Assembly: GCF_019139815.1 (NCBI RefSeq) | Contig: NZ_CP077079.1 | Location: forward strand, 2,480,001 to 2,544,000 | Source of the DNA: Pseudomonas asgharzadehiana | GTDB taxonomy: Bacteria; Pseudomonadota; Gammaproteobacteria; Pseudomonadales; Pseudomonadaceae | Reading direction: 5' to 3' | DNA length: 64,000 bases | Part shown: in pieces, positions 45,136-54,039 of the stretch | How the letters are laid out: every line of letters starts with the position of its first letter | Numbering within the stretch: the stretch's first letter is position 1 | The notes under the pieces: model-generated | The model's database searches: none | What the model was told of the DNA's origin: nothing | The model's input: only the letters and a program-made list of their open reading frames with translations | Translations under genes and position numbers: made by a program

Positions 45136-45963
45136 TCAGGCGAAACGGATGCGCTCGTTGCAGGCGCTCTGCAGCATTTTGCGTTGGTAGTCGCAGGGGG
45201 TCGTGCTGACCAGCTTCTTGAAGTCGCGCAAAAAGTGCGACTGATCGGAAAAACCCAGGTCCAGGGCCAGGTCCGAAAACGATACGTCGTTGCGGGTGTT
45301 CAGGGTTTCCAGCGCCGCCTGGCAGCGAATGATCCGGCAGAACGTCTTGGGCGACACGCCGGTGTCCTGGCTGAACTGGCGATGAATCGTGCGGCTGGTG
45401 TAGCCACTCAGGTCTTCCAGTTGCTGAATGCGCAGGTCGCCCCGATGGGCCAGCGCTTGTTGAATGACCATGGCCGTGAGTTTTGAGGTCCTGCCCATCA
45501 GGCGCGGGGCCAGGTAGTCACTGAATAATTTCATCTGCTCGTGCAGCTGTGGGGCCTGCACGATGCTCTCGAAAATGCGCTGGGCAAAGGCCGACACTTC
45601 CAGCAGGTCCCATTCCTGTTCGGTCAGGTCTTCGGCCACCACATTGATGAAGCCTGGAATCACCCCCGGCGCGAAGCGCACGCCGAAGTAGTGGTGATCC
45701 TGCAGCAGCTCGACCCGTTGCGCTTGCAGCGGTGTGCCACAGATCCTCACGCTGGGGCGCGTGGCGTCGCAGTCGAACACGATGTCCACGCAGCCGTCCG
45801 GCACCGCCAGCAGGTCCGCCGAGTGGGCCACATCGAAGGCGTAGAAATGCGAGATCGCCGGGTGTTGGGAAGGCATGACCGAATAGCGCGATGAGTTGAG
45901 CACGAACCAGGGTTGTTCGTACGCGGTGTGGTGCCGCAGCGTTGGCGTACTCGGGTTGATCAT
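45136..45963 (-). CDS. AraC family transcriptional regulator
   Basis: A 275-residue regulator. The N-terminal domain includes HFYAFDVAHSADLLAVPDGCVDIVF-type sequence (split: VPDGCVDIVFDCDA) typical of AraC proteins with the DUF6597-like sensor, then GVRFAPGVIPGF. The C-terminal HTH pair is IQQLEDLSGYTSRTIHRQF and FSDLALDLGFSDQSHFLRDF. It is divergent from the ornithine-cyclodeaminase-like gene at 46148 across 184 bp and is a candidate regulator of that operon. Confidence 0.9.
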   Translation of the reverse strand: MINPSTPTLRHHTAYEQPWFVLNSSRYSVMPSQHPAISHFYAFDVAHSADLLAVPDGCVDIVFDCDATRPSVRICGTPLQAQRVELLQDHHYFGVRFAPGVIPGFINVVAEDLTEQEWDLLEVSAFAQRIFESIVQAPQLHEQMKLFSDYLAPRLMGRTSKLTAMVIQQALAHRGDLRIQQLEDLSGYTSRTIHRQFSQDTGVSPKTFCRIIRCQAALETLNTRNDVSFSDLALDLGFSDQSHFLRDFKKLVSTTPCDYQRKMLQSACNERIRFA

Positions 45964-46147
45964 GAGCGGACTCGGGTTGGCTAAAAGCGGGAATATTCAC
46001 GCATTTTTCGCGCCAACTCAGACGAGCGGGCCGGGCCTTGATGTCCGAAATTTACAATACCGGCGCAAAACGCGCCGTGATACTCGACCTCGATAGCGTG
46101 GGAGCAGCGCCTACCGCAGCGATATCACCTTCAGCCCGAGAATAACT

Positions 46148-47287
46148 ATGTCCACTACTACAAAAATAGACTTCATCTACCTGTCCGAGCAGGACATGAT
46201 CCGCGCTGGCGTAACCGATATGCTCGCCTGTGTGAATACCATGGAAGAGATGTTCGGCCTGCTCTATAGCGGCGACTATCGCATGGCCGGGCCGAACAAT
46301 GATTCCCATGGCGCGATGGTGGTATTCCCCAAGGATTCGCCGTTCCCGAACATGCCCAAGCCCACCGCCGACCGCCGCATGATGGCGATGCCGGCCTACC
46401 TGGGCGGCAGCTTCTGCACCGCGGGCGTCAAATGGTACGGCTCCAATATCGCCAACCGCGAAAAAGGCCTGCCCCGCTCGATCCTGATGTTCACCCTCAA
46501 CGACCCCGACACCGGCGCACCGCTGGCGCATATGTCCGCCAACCTGCTGTCGGCCTACCGCACCGGCGCCATCCCCGGCGTGGGCGCGCGGCACCTGGCG
46601 CGCAAGGATTCGAAGGTAGTCGGCCTGCTCGGCCCCGGGGTGATGGGCAAGACCACGCTCGCCGCATTCATCGCCGTTTGCCCGCACATCGACACCTTGA
46701 AGATCAAAGGCCGTGGCGAGAAAAGCCTGAACGATTTTATTGCCTGGGTGAAAAACACTTACCCGCAGGTGACCACGATCAAGGTGGTCGACAGTCTCGA
46801 AGAGGTGGTGCGTGGTTCCGACCTTGTTACTTATTGTAGCTCCGGCGAGACAGGCGACCCCTCGATCTACCCAATTGTGAAGCGCGAGTGGGTCAAGCCG
46901 GGGTGCTTCATGGCGATGCCGGCATCGTGCTCGCTGGATGAAGGCATGGAGCGCGCCGACGTGCGCAAGGTACTCGACAACACCGGCCTCTACGAAGCCT
47001 GGTTCGAAGAGCTGCCCAAGCCTGCGCACCACTGCGTGCCGGTGATTGGTGTGCGGTTCATGGACATGATCGCCGAAGGCAAGATGCAGCACGCAGAGCT
47101 TGAAGACATCGGCAAGATCGTCGCCGGTGATGCCCAGGGCCGTCGCAACGATGAAGAGATCATCATCATGTCGGTGGGCGGCATGCCGGTGGAAGACGTC
47201 GCCTGGGGCACCGTGGTGTACCGCAATGCCGTGGAAAAAGGCATCGGCGTGAAGCTCAACCTGTGGGAAACCCCCGTCCTGCGCTAA
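46148..47287 (+). CDS. Ornithine cyclodeaminase family protein ('tyramine oxidase subunit B' type)
   Basis: A 379-residue protein of the OCD/mu-crystallin fold: FCTAGVKWYGSN, SAYRTGAIPGVGARHLAR, the NAD(P) site VVGLLGPGVMGKT and DLVTYCSSGETGDPS. Close homologues in Pseudomonas are named tyramine oxidase subunit B, from the tyn genes of P. putida U as I recall. It would act with the flavin oxidase at 47802 in oxidative deamination of arylalkylamines. RidA follows 33 bp downstream. The exact reaction of this subunit is not established. Confidence 0.85.
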   Translation: MSTTTKIDFIYLSEQDMIRAGVTDMLACVNTMEEMFGLLYSGDYRMAGPNNDSHGAMVVFPKDSPFPNMPKPTADRRMMAMPAYLGGSFCTAGVKWYGSNIANREKGLPRSILMFTLNDPDTGAPLAHMSANLLSAYRTGAIPGVGARHLARKDSKVVGLLGPGVMGKTTLAAFIAVCPHIDTLKIKGRGEKSLNDFIAWVKNTYPQVTTIKVVDSLEEVVRGSDLVTYCSSGETGDPSIYPIVKREWVKPGCFMAMPASCSLDEGMERADVRKVLDNTGLYEAWFEELPKPAHHCVPVIGVRFMDMIAEGKMQHAELEDIGKIVAGDAQGRRNDEEIIIMSVGGMPVEDVAWGTVVYRNAVEKGIGVKLNLWETPVLR

Positions 47288-47320
47288 GCCAACCTTTACC
47301 CCACTGACGAGACCTGTGAC

Positions 47321-47743
47321 ATGACTAAAATCATCAAGCTCAAAACCGGTTCCCCCTTTGAAGACCAGGCCAGCTATTCGCGCCTGGTGGTGGTGGATAA
47401 CTGGATCTATGTGTCCAATACCGCCGGGCGCAACCCGCAGACCAAACTGATCCCTGAAGACATCCTCGAGCAGACGCACCAAGTGTTCGCCAACATCGAA
47501 ACCGCGCTGGCCGCCGTCGATGCAAGCCTGGCCGATGTGGTGTGCTCGCGGGTATTTATCCAGGACCCCAAGGACGTGCCGGCGGTGATGGGCCTGATCG
47601 GCGAGAAATTCCGCGGTGTCGATCCGGCGAGCACCGTGACCTGCCCGCCGTTGGGTTCGACGGTGTACAAGGTGGAGCTGGAAGTGACGGCGTATCGCAA
47701 CGCCTCCAAGGCCCAGGTCGAAGTGATTCGCCTGGCGCAATAA
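47321..47743 (+). CDS. RidA family protein (enamine/imine deaminase)
   Basis: A 140-residue YjgF/RidA protein: FEDQASYSRLVVVDNWIYVSN at the start, EQTHQVFANIETALAAVDAS, DVVCSRVFIQD and the end TVYKVELEVTAYR. RidA proteins hydrolyse reactive imines/enamines to keto compounds and ammonia. Between an OCD-like gene and a DAO-type amine oxidase it would clear the imine formed during amine oxidation. Confidence 0.93.
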   Translation: MTKIIKLKTGSPFEDQASYSRLVVVDNWIYVSNTAGRNPQTKLIPEDILEQTHQVFANIETALAAVDASLADVVCSRVFIQDPKDVPAVMGLIGEKFRGVDPASTVTCPPLGSTVYKVELEVTAYRNASKAQVEVIRLAQ

Positions 47744-47801
47744 CCCGTCCCGCGGCCGCGCCCTCGCGCGGCCGACCTCAATTGTTTTGCGAGTCCTGAT
47801 C

Positions 47802-49094
47802 ATGGCCCCGACTATTGCGCCCGTGAATACGTCCACCGAGTTTCCCACCGCCACCGCCGTTGTCATCATCGGCGGCGGCATTATCGGCTTGAGCGCTGCA
47901 CTGACACTGGCCGAACGCAATATCCCGGTGGTGGTTTTGGAAAAAGGCCGTATCGCCGGCGAGCAGTCCTCGCGCAACCTGGGCTGGGTGCGCAAGACCA
48001 GCCGCCACGCGCACGATATTCCACTGGCCCTGGCCGCTGACCGCTTGTGGGCGCAAATGCCCGAGCGGGTCGGTGCGGACGTGGGCTACCGCCAGGAAGG
48101 CATCATGTTTGTCGCCCATAACGAGGCGCAAATGGCAATGCATGAAGGCTGGCTTAAATCGGTCGAGCAGTTGTCGCTTGACTCGCGGTTGCTGAGCAAG
48201 CGCGAGATCGAAGCGCTGGTGCCGGGCGGCGAGGGGGCCTGGGCCGGCGGGATCTACACGCCGTCCGATGCGCGTGCCGAACCGACCCTGGCCAGCAGCG
48301 CGATCGCCAAGGCCGCCATGGCGCTGGGCGTGGTGATCATCGAACAGTGCGCGGTGCGTACGCTGCAGATGTCGGCCGGCAAGGTCAGTGGCGTGGTCAC
48401 CGAAAAAGGCGAGATTCGTTGCGACCAGGTGTTACTCGCCGGCGGCATGTGGTCGCGGCGCTTCCTGGGTAACCTGGGGGTGTCGCTGCCGACCCTGGCC
48501 TTGACCTGTTCGGTGTTGCGCACCCATCCGATGCAGGGCCCCACCGAAATTGCCGTGGGCGCGCCGGACTTTTCTTTTCGCAAGCACAAGGATGGCGGCT
48601 TCATCATTACCCAGCGCGGCAAGCTGGACGCGTTCCTGACCCTCGATCACCTGTTGCTGGCCAAGCAATACATGCCGCAATTTCGCGCGCAGCGCAGTGT
48701 GTTGAACGTGTCGCTGGGCAAATATTTCTTTAACGACCTGGCACTTGCGCGGCGCTGGTCGGCTGACAGTGTCAGCCCGTTCGAACGCGTGCGCGTACAG
48801 GACCCGGCGGCCAACCCCCGGCTCAATAACGATGCGATGAACAACCTCAAGGCCGCCTGGCCGGTGTTCGAGCAAGCGCGGATAGCCGAGGCCTGGGCGG
48901 GCACGATCGATGTGACGCCGGACTCCAACCCGGTGATCGGGCCGGTTGCGCAAATCCCCGGCCTGACCGTGGCCACCGGTTTCTCCGGGCACGGCTTCGG
49001 CACCTCGCCGGCGGCAGGCCATTTGGCCGCCGATATCGTCAGCGGGCATACCCCGATCATCGACCCGAGCCCCTATCGGTTTGAGCGTTTCTAA
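47802..49094 (+). CDS. DAO-type FAD-dependent amine oxidase/oxidoreductase
   Basis: A 430-residue flavoprotein of the D-amino-acid/glycine oxidase superfamily. The FAD site is VVIIGGGIIGLSAALTLAER, near residue 20, and the closing motif is IDVTPDSNPVIGPV with GLTVATGFSGHGFGTSPAAG. SSRNLGWVRKT follows the first motif, as in related amine oxidases. It would oxidise an amine to an imine with O2 or a quinone acceptor. The ATG at 47802 is preferred to an upstream GTG-type start at 47787. It is the catalytic partner expected for the 'subunit B' protein and RidA. Confidence 0.88.
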   Translation: MAPTIAPVNTSTEFPTATAVVIIGGGIIGLSAALTLAERNIPVVVLEKGRIAGEQSSRNLGWVRKTSRHAHDIPLALAADRLWAQMPERVGADVGYRQEGIMFVAHNEAQMAMHEGWLKSVEQLSLDSRLLSKREIEALVPGGEGAWAGGIYTPSDARAEPTLASSAIAKAAMALGVVIIEQCAVRTLQMSAGKVSGVVTEKGEIRCDQVLLAGGMWSRRFLGNLGVSLPTLALTCSVLRTHPMQGPTEIAVGAPDFSFRKHKDGGFIITQRGKLDAFLTLDHLLLAKQYMPQFRAQRSVLNVSLGKYFFNDLALARRWSADSVSPFERVRVQDPAANPRLNNDAMNNLKAAWPVFEQARIAEAWAGTIDVTPDSNPVIGPVAQIPGLTVATGFSGHGFGTSPAAGHLAADIVSGHTPIIDPSPYRFERF

Positions 49095-49147
49095 CGAGGT
49101 CCACCCCCCACGCCCCTCGCTTTTACCCGGATTAGCGGAGCCACCCT

Positions 49148-49996
49148 ATGCACCCGGACAGCCGTTTTTTCACCAATCGTTCAGGCCTGAACCTGCATGT
49201 GCTGCGCTGGGGCAACCCGAGCGGCGTGCCTTTGGTCTTGCTGCACGGCTTGCGCGCGTACGCCCAGACCTGGGAGTCACTGGTCGATGCACTGGGCGAT
49301 GGCTATTGCATCTATGCCCTGGACCAGCGCGGTCGCGGGCTGAGTGACTGGGCGCCGGCCGCCAGCTACCACACCCAATCCTATGTGCACGACTTGGAGG
49401 ACTTCGTCGCCCATGTCGGCTTGCAGCGCTTCGTGTTGTTGGGGCACTCGCTGGGGGGCGCCAACGCGCTGGAGTATGCACGCCAGCATCCGGGGCGCTT
49501 GATTGGCCTGATCATCGAAGACATCGGGCCCGGTTCCTCAAGCCAGGGCGACGGTGCGGCGCGCATTCGTCGCGAGATGGCCCAGACCCCGTTGCGTTTC
49601 GACACTTGGGACGCCGCCCGCGCCTTCTGGCAGGCGTCGCGGCCCGGCTTGTCGGCAGCGGGCCTGACGTCGCGGCTGGCGCATTCGATGAAGGAAAGCG
49701 CGGGCGCGATTACCTGGCGCCACGACCAACAAGGTATCGCCGAGGCGCGCCTGAGCATTGAGCCGACCGACCTGTGGCCGGCGGTACGCGCCCTGGATTG
49801 CCCGACCTTGTTCATTCGAGGTATGCGCTCGGACTTTCTGCCGGCGGCGACGCTGCAAGCCCTGCGTGACAGCAATGCGTGGGTGCGCACGGCGCAGGTG
49901 GCGGATGCCAGTCACTATGTGCATGACGACCAGGGCGAAATCTTCAACCGGCTGGTCATCGAGTTCCTGGATAGCCTCGCGATTGCGGGTCAATGA
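49148..49996 (+). CDS. Alpha/beta hydrolase
   Basis: A 282-residue alpha/beta hydrolase. It has the oxyanion region VLLHGLRAYAQTW, the nucleophile elbow GHSLGGANA, an acid in FIRGMRSDFLPA and the late His in ADASHYVHDD. The family cleaves esters, lactones or C-C bonds. The stop overlaps the next start (ATGA), so it is coupled to the Bcr/CflA-type transporter. In this amine-oxidation context the substrate is unknown. Confidence 0.9.
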   Translation: MHPDSRFFTNRSGLNLHVLRWGNPSGVPLVLLHGLRAYAQTWESLVDALGDGYCIYALDQRGRGLSDWAPAASYHTQSYVHDLEDFVAHVGLQRFVLLGHSLGGANALEYARQHPGRLIGLIIEDIGPGSSSQGDGAARIRREMAQTPLRFDTWDAARAFWQASRPGLSAAGLTSRLAHSMKESAGAITWRHDQQGIAEARLSIEPTDLWPAVRALDCPTLFIRGMRSDFLPAATLQALRDSNAWVRTAQVADASHYVHDDQGEIFNRLVIEFLDSLAIAGQ

Positions 49997-51204
49997 AGAC
50001 GCAAGCACGCCTGATCGCACTGTTGTCATCGCTGACGGCCTTCGGGCCGTTTTCGATTGATACTTACCTGCCCAGCTTCCCGCAGATCGCCGAGGACCTG
50101 TCGACCAGCACCGCGCAGGTGCAACACACCATCAGCGCCTTTCTCGCCGGGTTGTGCCTGGGCATGTTGTGCTACGGCCCGTTGTCGGACCGTTATGGCC
50201 GTCGTCCGCTGTTGCTGGGCAGCCTGGCGTTGTATGTCGTGGCGACCCTGGGTTGCCTGTTTGCCGGCAGCGTCGAGCAGTTGATTGCCTGGCGCTTTGT
50301 CCAGGCGTTGGGCGGGGCGGGTGCGTTGGTGCTGGCCCGCACGGTCGCCAGGGACCTGGTGGGCCTGGTGCAGGCGGCCAAAGTGCTGTCGTGGATGCAC
50401 GTGCTGACCATGATGGCGACACTGGTCGCGCCGATGATCGGCACCTGGCTGGTATTGATCCAGGGCTGGCGCACGATCTTCGCGGCCTTGTTCATCCTGT
50501 CCAGCCTGTGCCTGTTGCTGGTTGCGGTGACCTTGAAAGAAAGCCTGCCGCCGCAGGAGCGGGGGGCGTCGGTGCAGGCGGCGTTCGCGGCTTACCTGGC
50601 CATTGCCCGGCAACCCAGGGCGGTGGCGCTGATCTTGTGCATGTCATTGGCGTTCGGCGGCATGTTCGCCTTTATCACCGCCTCGCCGTTTGTGTATGTC
50701 GTGTACTTCGGGGTGTCGCCACGCATGTTCAGCGCGCTGTTCGCCCTGAATATCCTCGGCATCATCCTGGTGACCTTTATCAACGCACGCTGGGTGGGCC
50801 GTTATGGGCCGCAACGCATGCTCGGGGTGGGCGCCATGCTGGCGTGCGGGGCAGGGCTGGCGCTGCTGATCGTGGGGTTTACCGGCTGGGGCGGGCTGGC
50901 GAGCATCGTGGGTTGCATGGTGCTCTATATGGGTGTGACCGGCTTGCTCGGCGCCAATTGCACGGCCAGCCTGATGGCGCTGTTCCCGCGCCAGGCCGGT
51001 GCAAGCGTGGCCTTGGGGATTTCGGTGCAATTCGCTATTGGAGCGCTGGCCAGCCTGTGGGTCAGCCACTTGGCTGATGGCAGCGCCTGGCCGATGTGCC
51101 TGGTGGTGGGATGTTGTGGGCTGGGTTGCCTTGTTGCCTATGCAGTCAGCCTGCGTATGCCTGCCCGCGCGGTCGCGGTGCAGGATGTTGTCGAGCAAAC
51201 GTGA
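49993..51204 (+). CDS. MFS transporter, Bcr/CflA drug-efflux subfamily
   Basis: A 403-residue, 12-helix major facilitator. It shows FGPFSIDTYLPSFPQIAEDL at the start, GPLSDRYGRRPLLLG (motif A) and RFVQALGGAGALVLARTVARD, characteristic of Bcr/CflA exporters. It is coupled to the upstream hydrolase and is followed 29 bp later by a second MFS gene. It may export a toxic amine or aldehyde, or an unrelated drug. Confidence 0.93.
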   Translation: MKTQARLIALLSSLTAFGPFSIDTYLPSFPQIAEDLSTSTAQVQHTISAFLAGLCLGMLCYGPLSDRYGRRPLLLGSLALYVVATLGCLFAGSVEQLIAWRFVQALGGAGALVLARTVARDLVGLVQAAKVLSWMHVLTMMATLVAPMIGTWLVLIQGWRTIFAALFILSSLCLLLVAVTLKESLPPQERGASVQAAFAAYLAIARQPRAVALILCMSLAFGGMFAFITASPFVYVVYFGVSPRMFSALFALNILGIILVTFINARWVGRYGPQRMLGVGAMLACGAGLALLIVGFTGWGGLASIVGCMVLYMGVTGLLGANCTASLMALFPRQAGASVALGISVQFAIGALASLWVSHLADGSAWPMCLVVGCCGLGCLVAYAVSLRMPARAVAVQDVVEQT

Positions 51205-51233
51205 GCCGCTGTTAAAAAAACCAGGATATTGGA

Positions 51234-52445
51234 ATGAAAACTACAAAAATAAATCCGATCGATAAAACCTCCGTCTATGTGTGTGCAGGGCTGGTCTCGG
51301 GCGCAGGTGCGCTGTTGTTGAACGTGCTGCCCTTGCTGTTTGGCGCGTTTGCCGAGCGTTTTGGGCTTGGCGAGCACCAACTGGGCAACCTGGCGATGGC
51401 CATGAACCTGGGGTTTGGCGCGTTCGGGCTGGCGTCTTTGCTGTGGATTCACCGGCTCAGTTGGCGGGTCATTTCGGCGTTGTCGTCGGCGCTGGTGGTG
51501 GGGGCGATCCTGTTTGTGCTGCGCAACCCGTCCTATCAAGCGCTGCTGGTGATCATGGCCCTGGCGGGCGCCGGCACAGGTGCCTTGTATGCCCTGGCGA
51601 TGACGATTTTCGGTGACAGCTCGCAGCCTGAACGTGCGTTTGGTTTCAAGCTGGGTATCGAGACCGTGCCGGGCGCCTTGCTGCTCATCGTGCTGCCGGT
51701 GGCGGTGGCGCCGGTGTGGGGGTTTGAAGGTATGTTGATCACCATCGCGATTGCCATGGTGGTGATGGGGATCCTGCCGCTGCCCTGGGTGCCGCGTCGC
51801 AGCGAGCGGCAACGGGATGCGGCCGGTGCCCAGGTGCGGATTGCCAGCGCCGAGAGTCGCACCATCGTGTGGTTGAGCCTGGTGGCCAGCCTGGTGTTCC
51901 TGACCGGCATTATGTCGGTATGGGCGTTCCTCGAGCTCATGGGCAAAAAGACCGGCCTGGCTTCCGACACCATCGGCATGGTGCTGGCGCTGGGGTTTTT
52001 GATCAATGCGGGCGGTGGCTTCATCGCGTCGGCGATCGGCCTGAACGTGGGGCGCTTCATGCCGGTGGCCGTGGTTATCCTCGCAGAGTTGCTGGGCCTG
52101 GTGGCACTGGCGCAGTTCGCTTCCCTGACGAGCTACGTGATAGGCGTGATCTGTTTTCTGTTTTCGATCGGCTTCGTGCTGGCCTATACCTTTGGCGTCA
52201 TGGCCGAGTTTGACCTCTCGGGCAAGCTCGTCGCGCTGGGCGCGCTCTGCCTGTCCCTCGGCGCGGCGTTCGGGCCGGCCATCGGTGGGTTTCTGATCGA
52301 GGCATTCGGCTACTCGGCGGTGTTGGTGTTCTCGGGTGCCTGTTCGGTGGCGGTGCTGGCCATCTATGGTGCGGCGGTGTTGAGAGCCCAACTGGCATTC
52401 CAGCGTACCCAGGCTGCGGGCAGCGCCGTTATGTCCGGGGTGTGA
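51234..52445 (+). CDS. MFS transporter
   Basis: A 403-residue protein with about 12 membrane segments: VCAGLVSGAGALLLNVLPLL at the start and FGEHQLGN-like residues (FGLGEHQLGNLAMAMNLGFG), then GVMAEFDLSGKLVALGALCL in the second half. It is not of the Bcr/CflA subgroup and belongs to a general MFS group that includes uptake carriers for organic acids or amines. AGGA lies just upstream of the ATG. It sits between the exporter and the FeaR-like gene, so uptake of the amine is plausible. Confidence 0.88.
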   Translation: MKTTKINPIDKTSVYVCAGLVSGAGALLLNVLPLLFGAFAERFGLGEHQLGNLAMAMNLGFGAFGLASLLWIHRLSWRVISALSSALVVGAILFVLRNPSYQALLVIMALAGAGTGALYALAMTIFGDSSQPERAFGFKLGIETVPGALLLIVLPVAVAPVWGFEGMLITIAIAMVVMGILPLPWVPRRSERQRDAAGAQVRIASAESRTIVWLSLVASLVFLTGIMSVWAFLELMGKKTGLASDTIGMVLALGFLINAGGGFIASAIGLNVGRFMPVAVVILAELLGLVALAQFASLTSYVIGVICFLFSIGFVLAYTFGVMAEFDLSGKLVALGALCLSLGAAFGPAIGGFLIEAFGYSAVLVFSGACSVAVLAIYGAAVLRAQLAFQRTQAAGSAVMSGV

Positions 52446-52467
52446 GCGAGTAACAAGGGGAATACCC

Positions 52468-53367
52468 ATGCGCGGTCAAGCGTTGTCGGCGTGGAACGAG
52501 CGTGTGCACGCGGCCTGTGGCCGTTTCGATACGCGCTATGACCATTGCCAGAGCCTGTTCATCGGCGACATGCGACAGACGCTGGTGGGCACCACGGCGG
52601 TCGCCCATATTCGCAGCAATGCCAGTGTGATTGCCAAGGCCGCCGGCTCAAGCGGGCGCGACTCATCGGCGCGGTGTTTTCTGGTGTTGCAGCAGCAGGG
52701 CTCGATGAGTATCGAGCTGGGCGACAAGGTGCTTGACCTGCGCGCGGGTGACCTGGCTTTGCTGGACTTTTGCGGCGCGGTGAAAATGACCCCCATGGGG
52801 TTGTTCGCCCATGTGTCGATTCCGCTGCCGAGCGAGTTGCTCAAGGGCCTGGACCGCAACCGCTTCGGCAAGCTGTCGACCACCGGGGTGTGCGGCCAAC
52901 TGCTGGGCACGCTGGTCCGTCAGCTCGCTGCGGGCGAGCTGGCGCAGTGGTCTTGCGCGCAGGATGGCGAGGGTGTGCCAAGGGCGCTGGTGGCCTTGCT
53001 GGCCTCGGTGCTGGAGTACCGTGCGAGCGACCACTCGCCGGGATGGCAGTTGCATGAGGTGCAATCGCTCATTCAGCAACGGCTTGAATCACCCCGGCTG
53101 TCTCCGGCGTTGCTGGCCGAAGAGCTGGGCATCTCCAGCCGTCAGCTCTACAGGTTGTTTGAGGCAAGTGGCGACAGTGTCTGCCGCTACATCCTGCGGG
53201 AGCGGTTGTCGAAGGCCGCGCAAGACCTGCGCGACCCCGTTTGCGCGCATCGTTCGATCACTGATATTGGCAGCTACTGGGGGTTTGCCGATTCGGCGCA
53301 TTTTTCCAAGGCGTTCAAGAGGCAGACGGGGCTGACACCGAGCAGTTATAGACATCGTGGGTACTGA
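52468..53367 (+). CDS. AraC family regulator, FeaR/TynR-like
   Basis: A 299-residue regulator. The N-terminal domain is of the AraC_binding_2 type found in FeaR (FLVLQQQGSMSIELGDKVLDL, then GDLALLDF). The C-terminal domain has LAEELGISSRQLYRLFEAS and DIGSYWGFADSAHFSKAFKR. FeaR activates tynA/feaB for phenylethylamine and tyramine use, and this gene lies with amine oxidase-type and ALDH genes, so the same role fits. It starts 22 bp after the MFS gene. Confidence 0.88.
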   Translation: MRGQALSAWNERVHAACGRFDTRYDHCQSLFIGDMRQTLVGTTAVAHIRSNASVIAKAAGSSGRDSSARCFLVLQQQGSMSIELGDKVLDLRAGDLALLDFCGAVKMTPMGLFAHVSIPLPSELLKGLDRNRFGKLSTTGVCGQLLGTLVRQLAAGELAQWSCAQDGEGVPRALVALLASVLEYRASDHSPGWQLHEVQSLIQQRLESPRLSPALLAEELGISSRQLYRLFEASGDSVCRYILRERLSKAAQDLRDPVCAHRSITDIGSYWGFADSAHFSKAFKRQTGLTPSSYRHRGY

Positions 53368-53411
53368 GGCTGGGTTGCTGGGGGGCGGGGTGAACGCTTT
53401 TTTTGGGGTTT

Positions 53412-53592
53412 AGTGTGTGCATATCCGTTGCTGCGGTCACGGCGGCTATGGGTTCCGCCCTTACGGCGGGTCACTTTTGGAAAGAGCCCAAAAGTAACCA
53501 AAAGGCTCTTGCCCCACCACTCGGCACCTCGCCTAGGCTCGGTGTGCCCGTAATCCGACAGCGTGGTTAACGGGGCGCTCCAGATCAAAAAC
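53412..53592 (-). repeat. Long intergenic repeat, copy C (inverted, shortened)
   Basis: On the minus strand this matches copies A and B from the GATC...GCGCCCCGTTAA edge to GCAACGGATAT, but lacks the middle hairpin block present in A and B. It faces copy B about 110 bp away, so the segment 53420-53980 can fold into a long imperfect stem. No gene lies in 53,368-54,039; small ORFs here come from the repeat. Confidence 0.75.
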
Positions 53593-53704
53593 AAAGCGAG
53601 GCGGCCTTAGAGCCGACCTGACCGTTGAGGCGTACGCGGTGCCGCTTCTACTTCCTCAGCCGCTGACGAAGTCAGCAATCTTTTGATCTGGCTTTTGCTT
53701 TTGC

Positions 53705-53980
53705 TTTTGATCTTAGGCGCCCCGTTAAACACGCTGGCCGAACGCAGGCTTGAATCCGTGGGTAACCCGGCAGGACGCCGGGTTAGCCGCCCCGCGCCAT
53801 GGATGGCGCGTGGCGGCGGCCCACGGATTCAAGCCGGAGTGAGGGCACACCGAGCCTAAGCGAGGTGCCGAGTGTTGGGGCAAGAGCCCTTTTGGTTACT
53901 TTTGGGGCTCTTTTCCAAAAGTGACCCGCCGTAAGGGCGGAACCCATAGCCGCCGTGACCGCAGCAACGGATATGTACTC
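53705..53980 (+). repeat. Long intergenic repeat, copy B
   Basis: Nearly the same sequence and direction as copy A (42190-42465), including the arm GCAGGCTTGAATCCGTGGGT (53744-53763) facing CCCACGGATTCAAGCC (53820-53835) and the inner AACCCGGC/GCCGGGTT pair. Just before it is a run of CTTTTG micro-repeats (53690-53710). It ends about 60 bp before the aldehyde dehydrogenase stop. Confidence 0.8.
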
Positions 53981-54039
53981 ACACCCAAAGAACCTGGTCG
54001 GCCCTAAGGCCGCCACGCAAACAAGCACCCCCACCCATC

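Noticed and set aside
46052..47995. Long open frame on the minus strand (647 codons)
   Set aside because: It is the shadow of the OCD-like and RidA genes, rich in His, Arg and Gln, without any motif.
53346..54034. Small frames within the long repeats (also 42235-42726)
   Set aside because: They arise from the repeated hairpin-rich sequence and recur only with it; no ribosome site or domain supports them.
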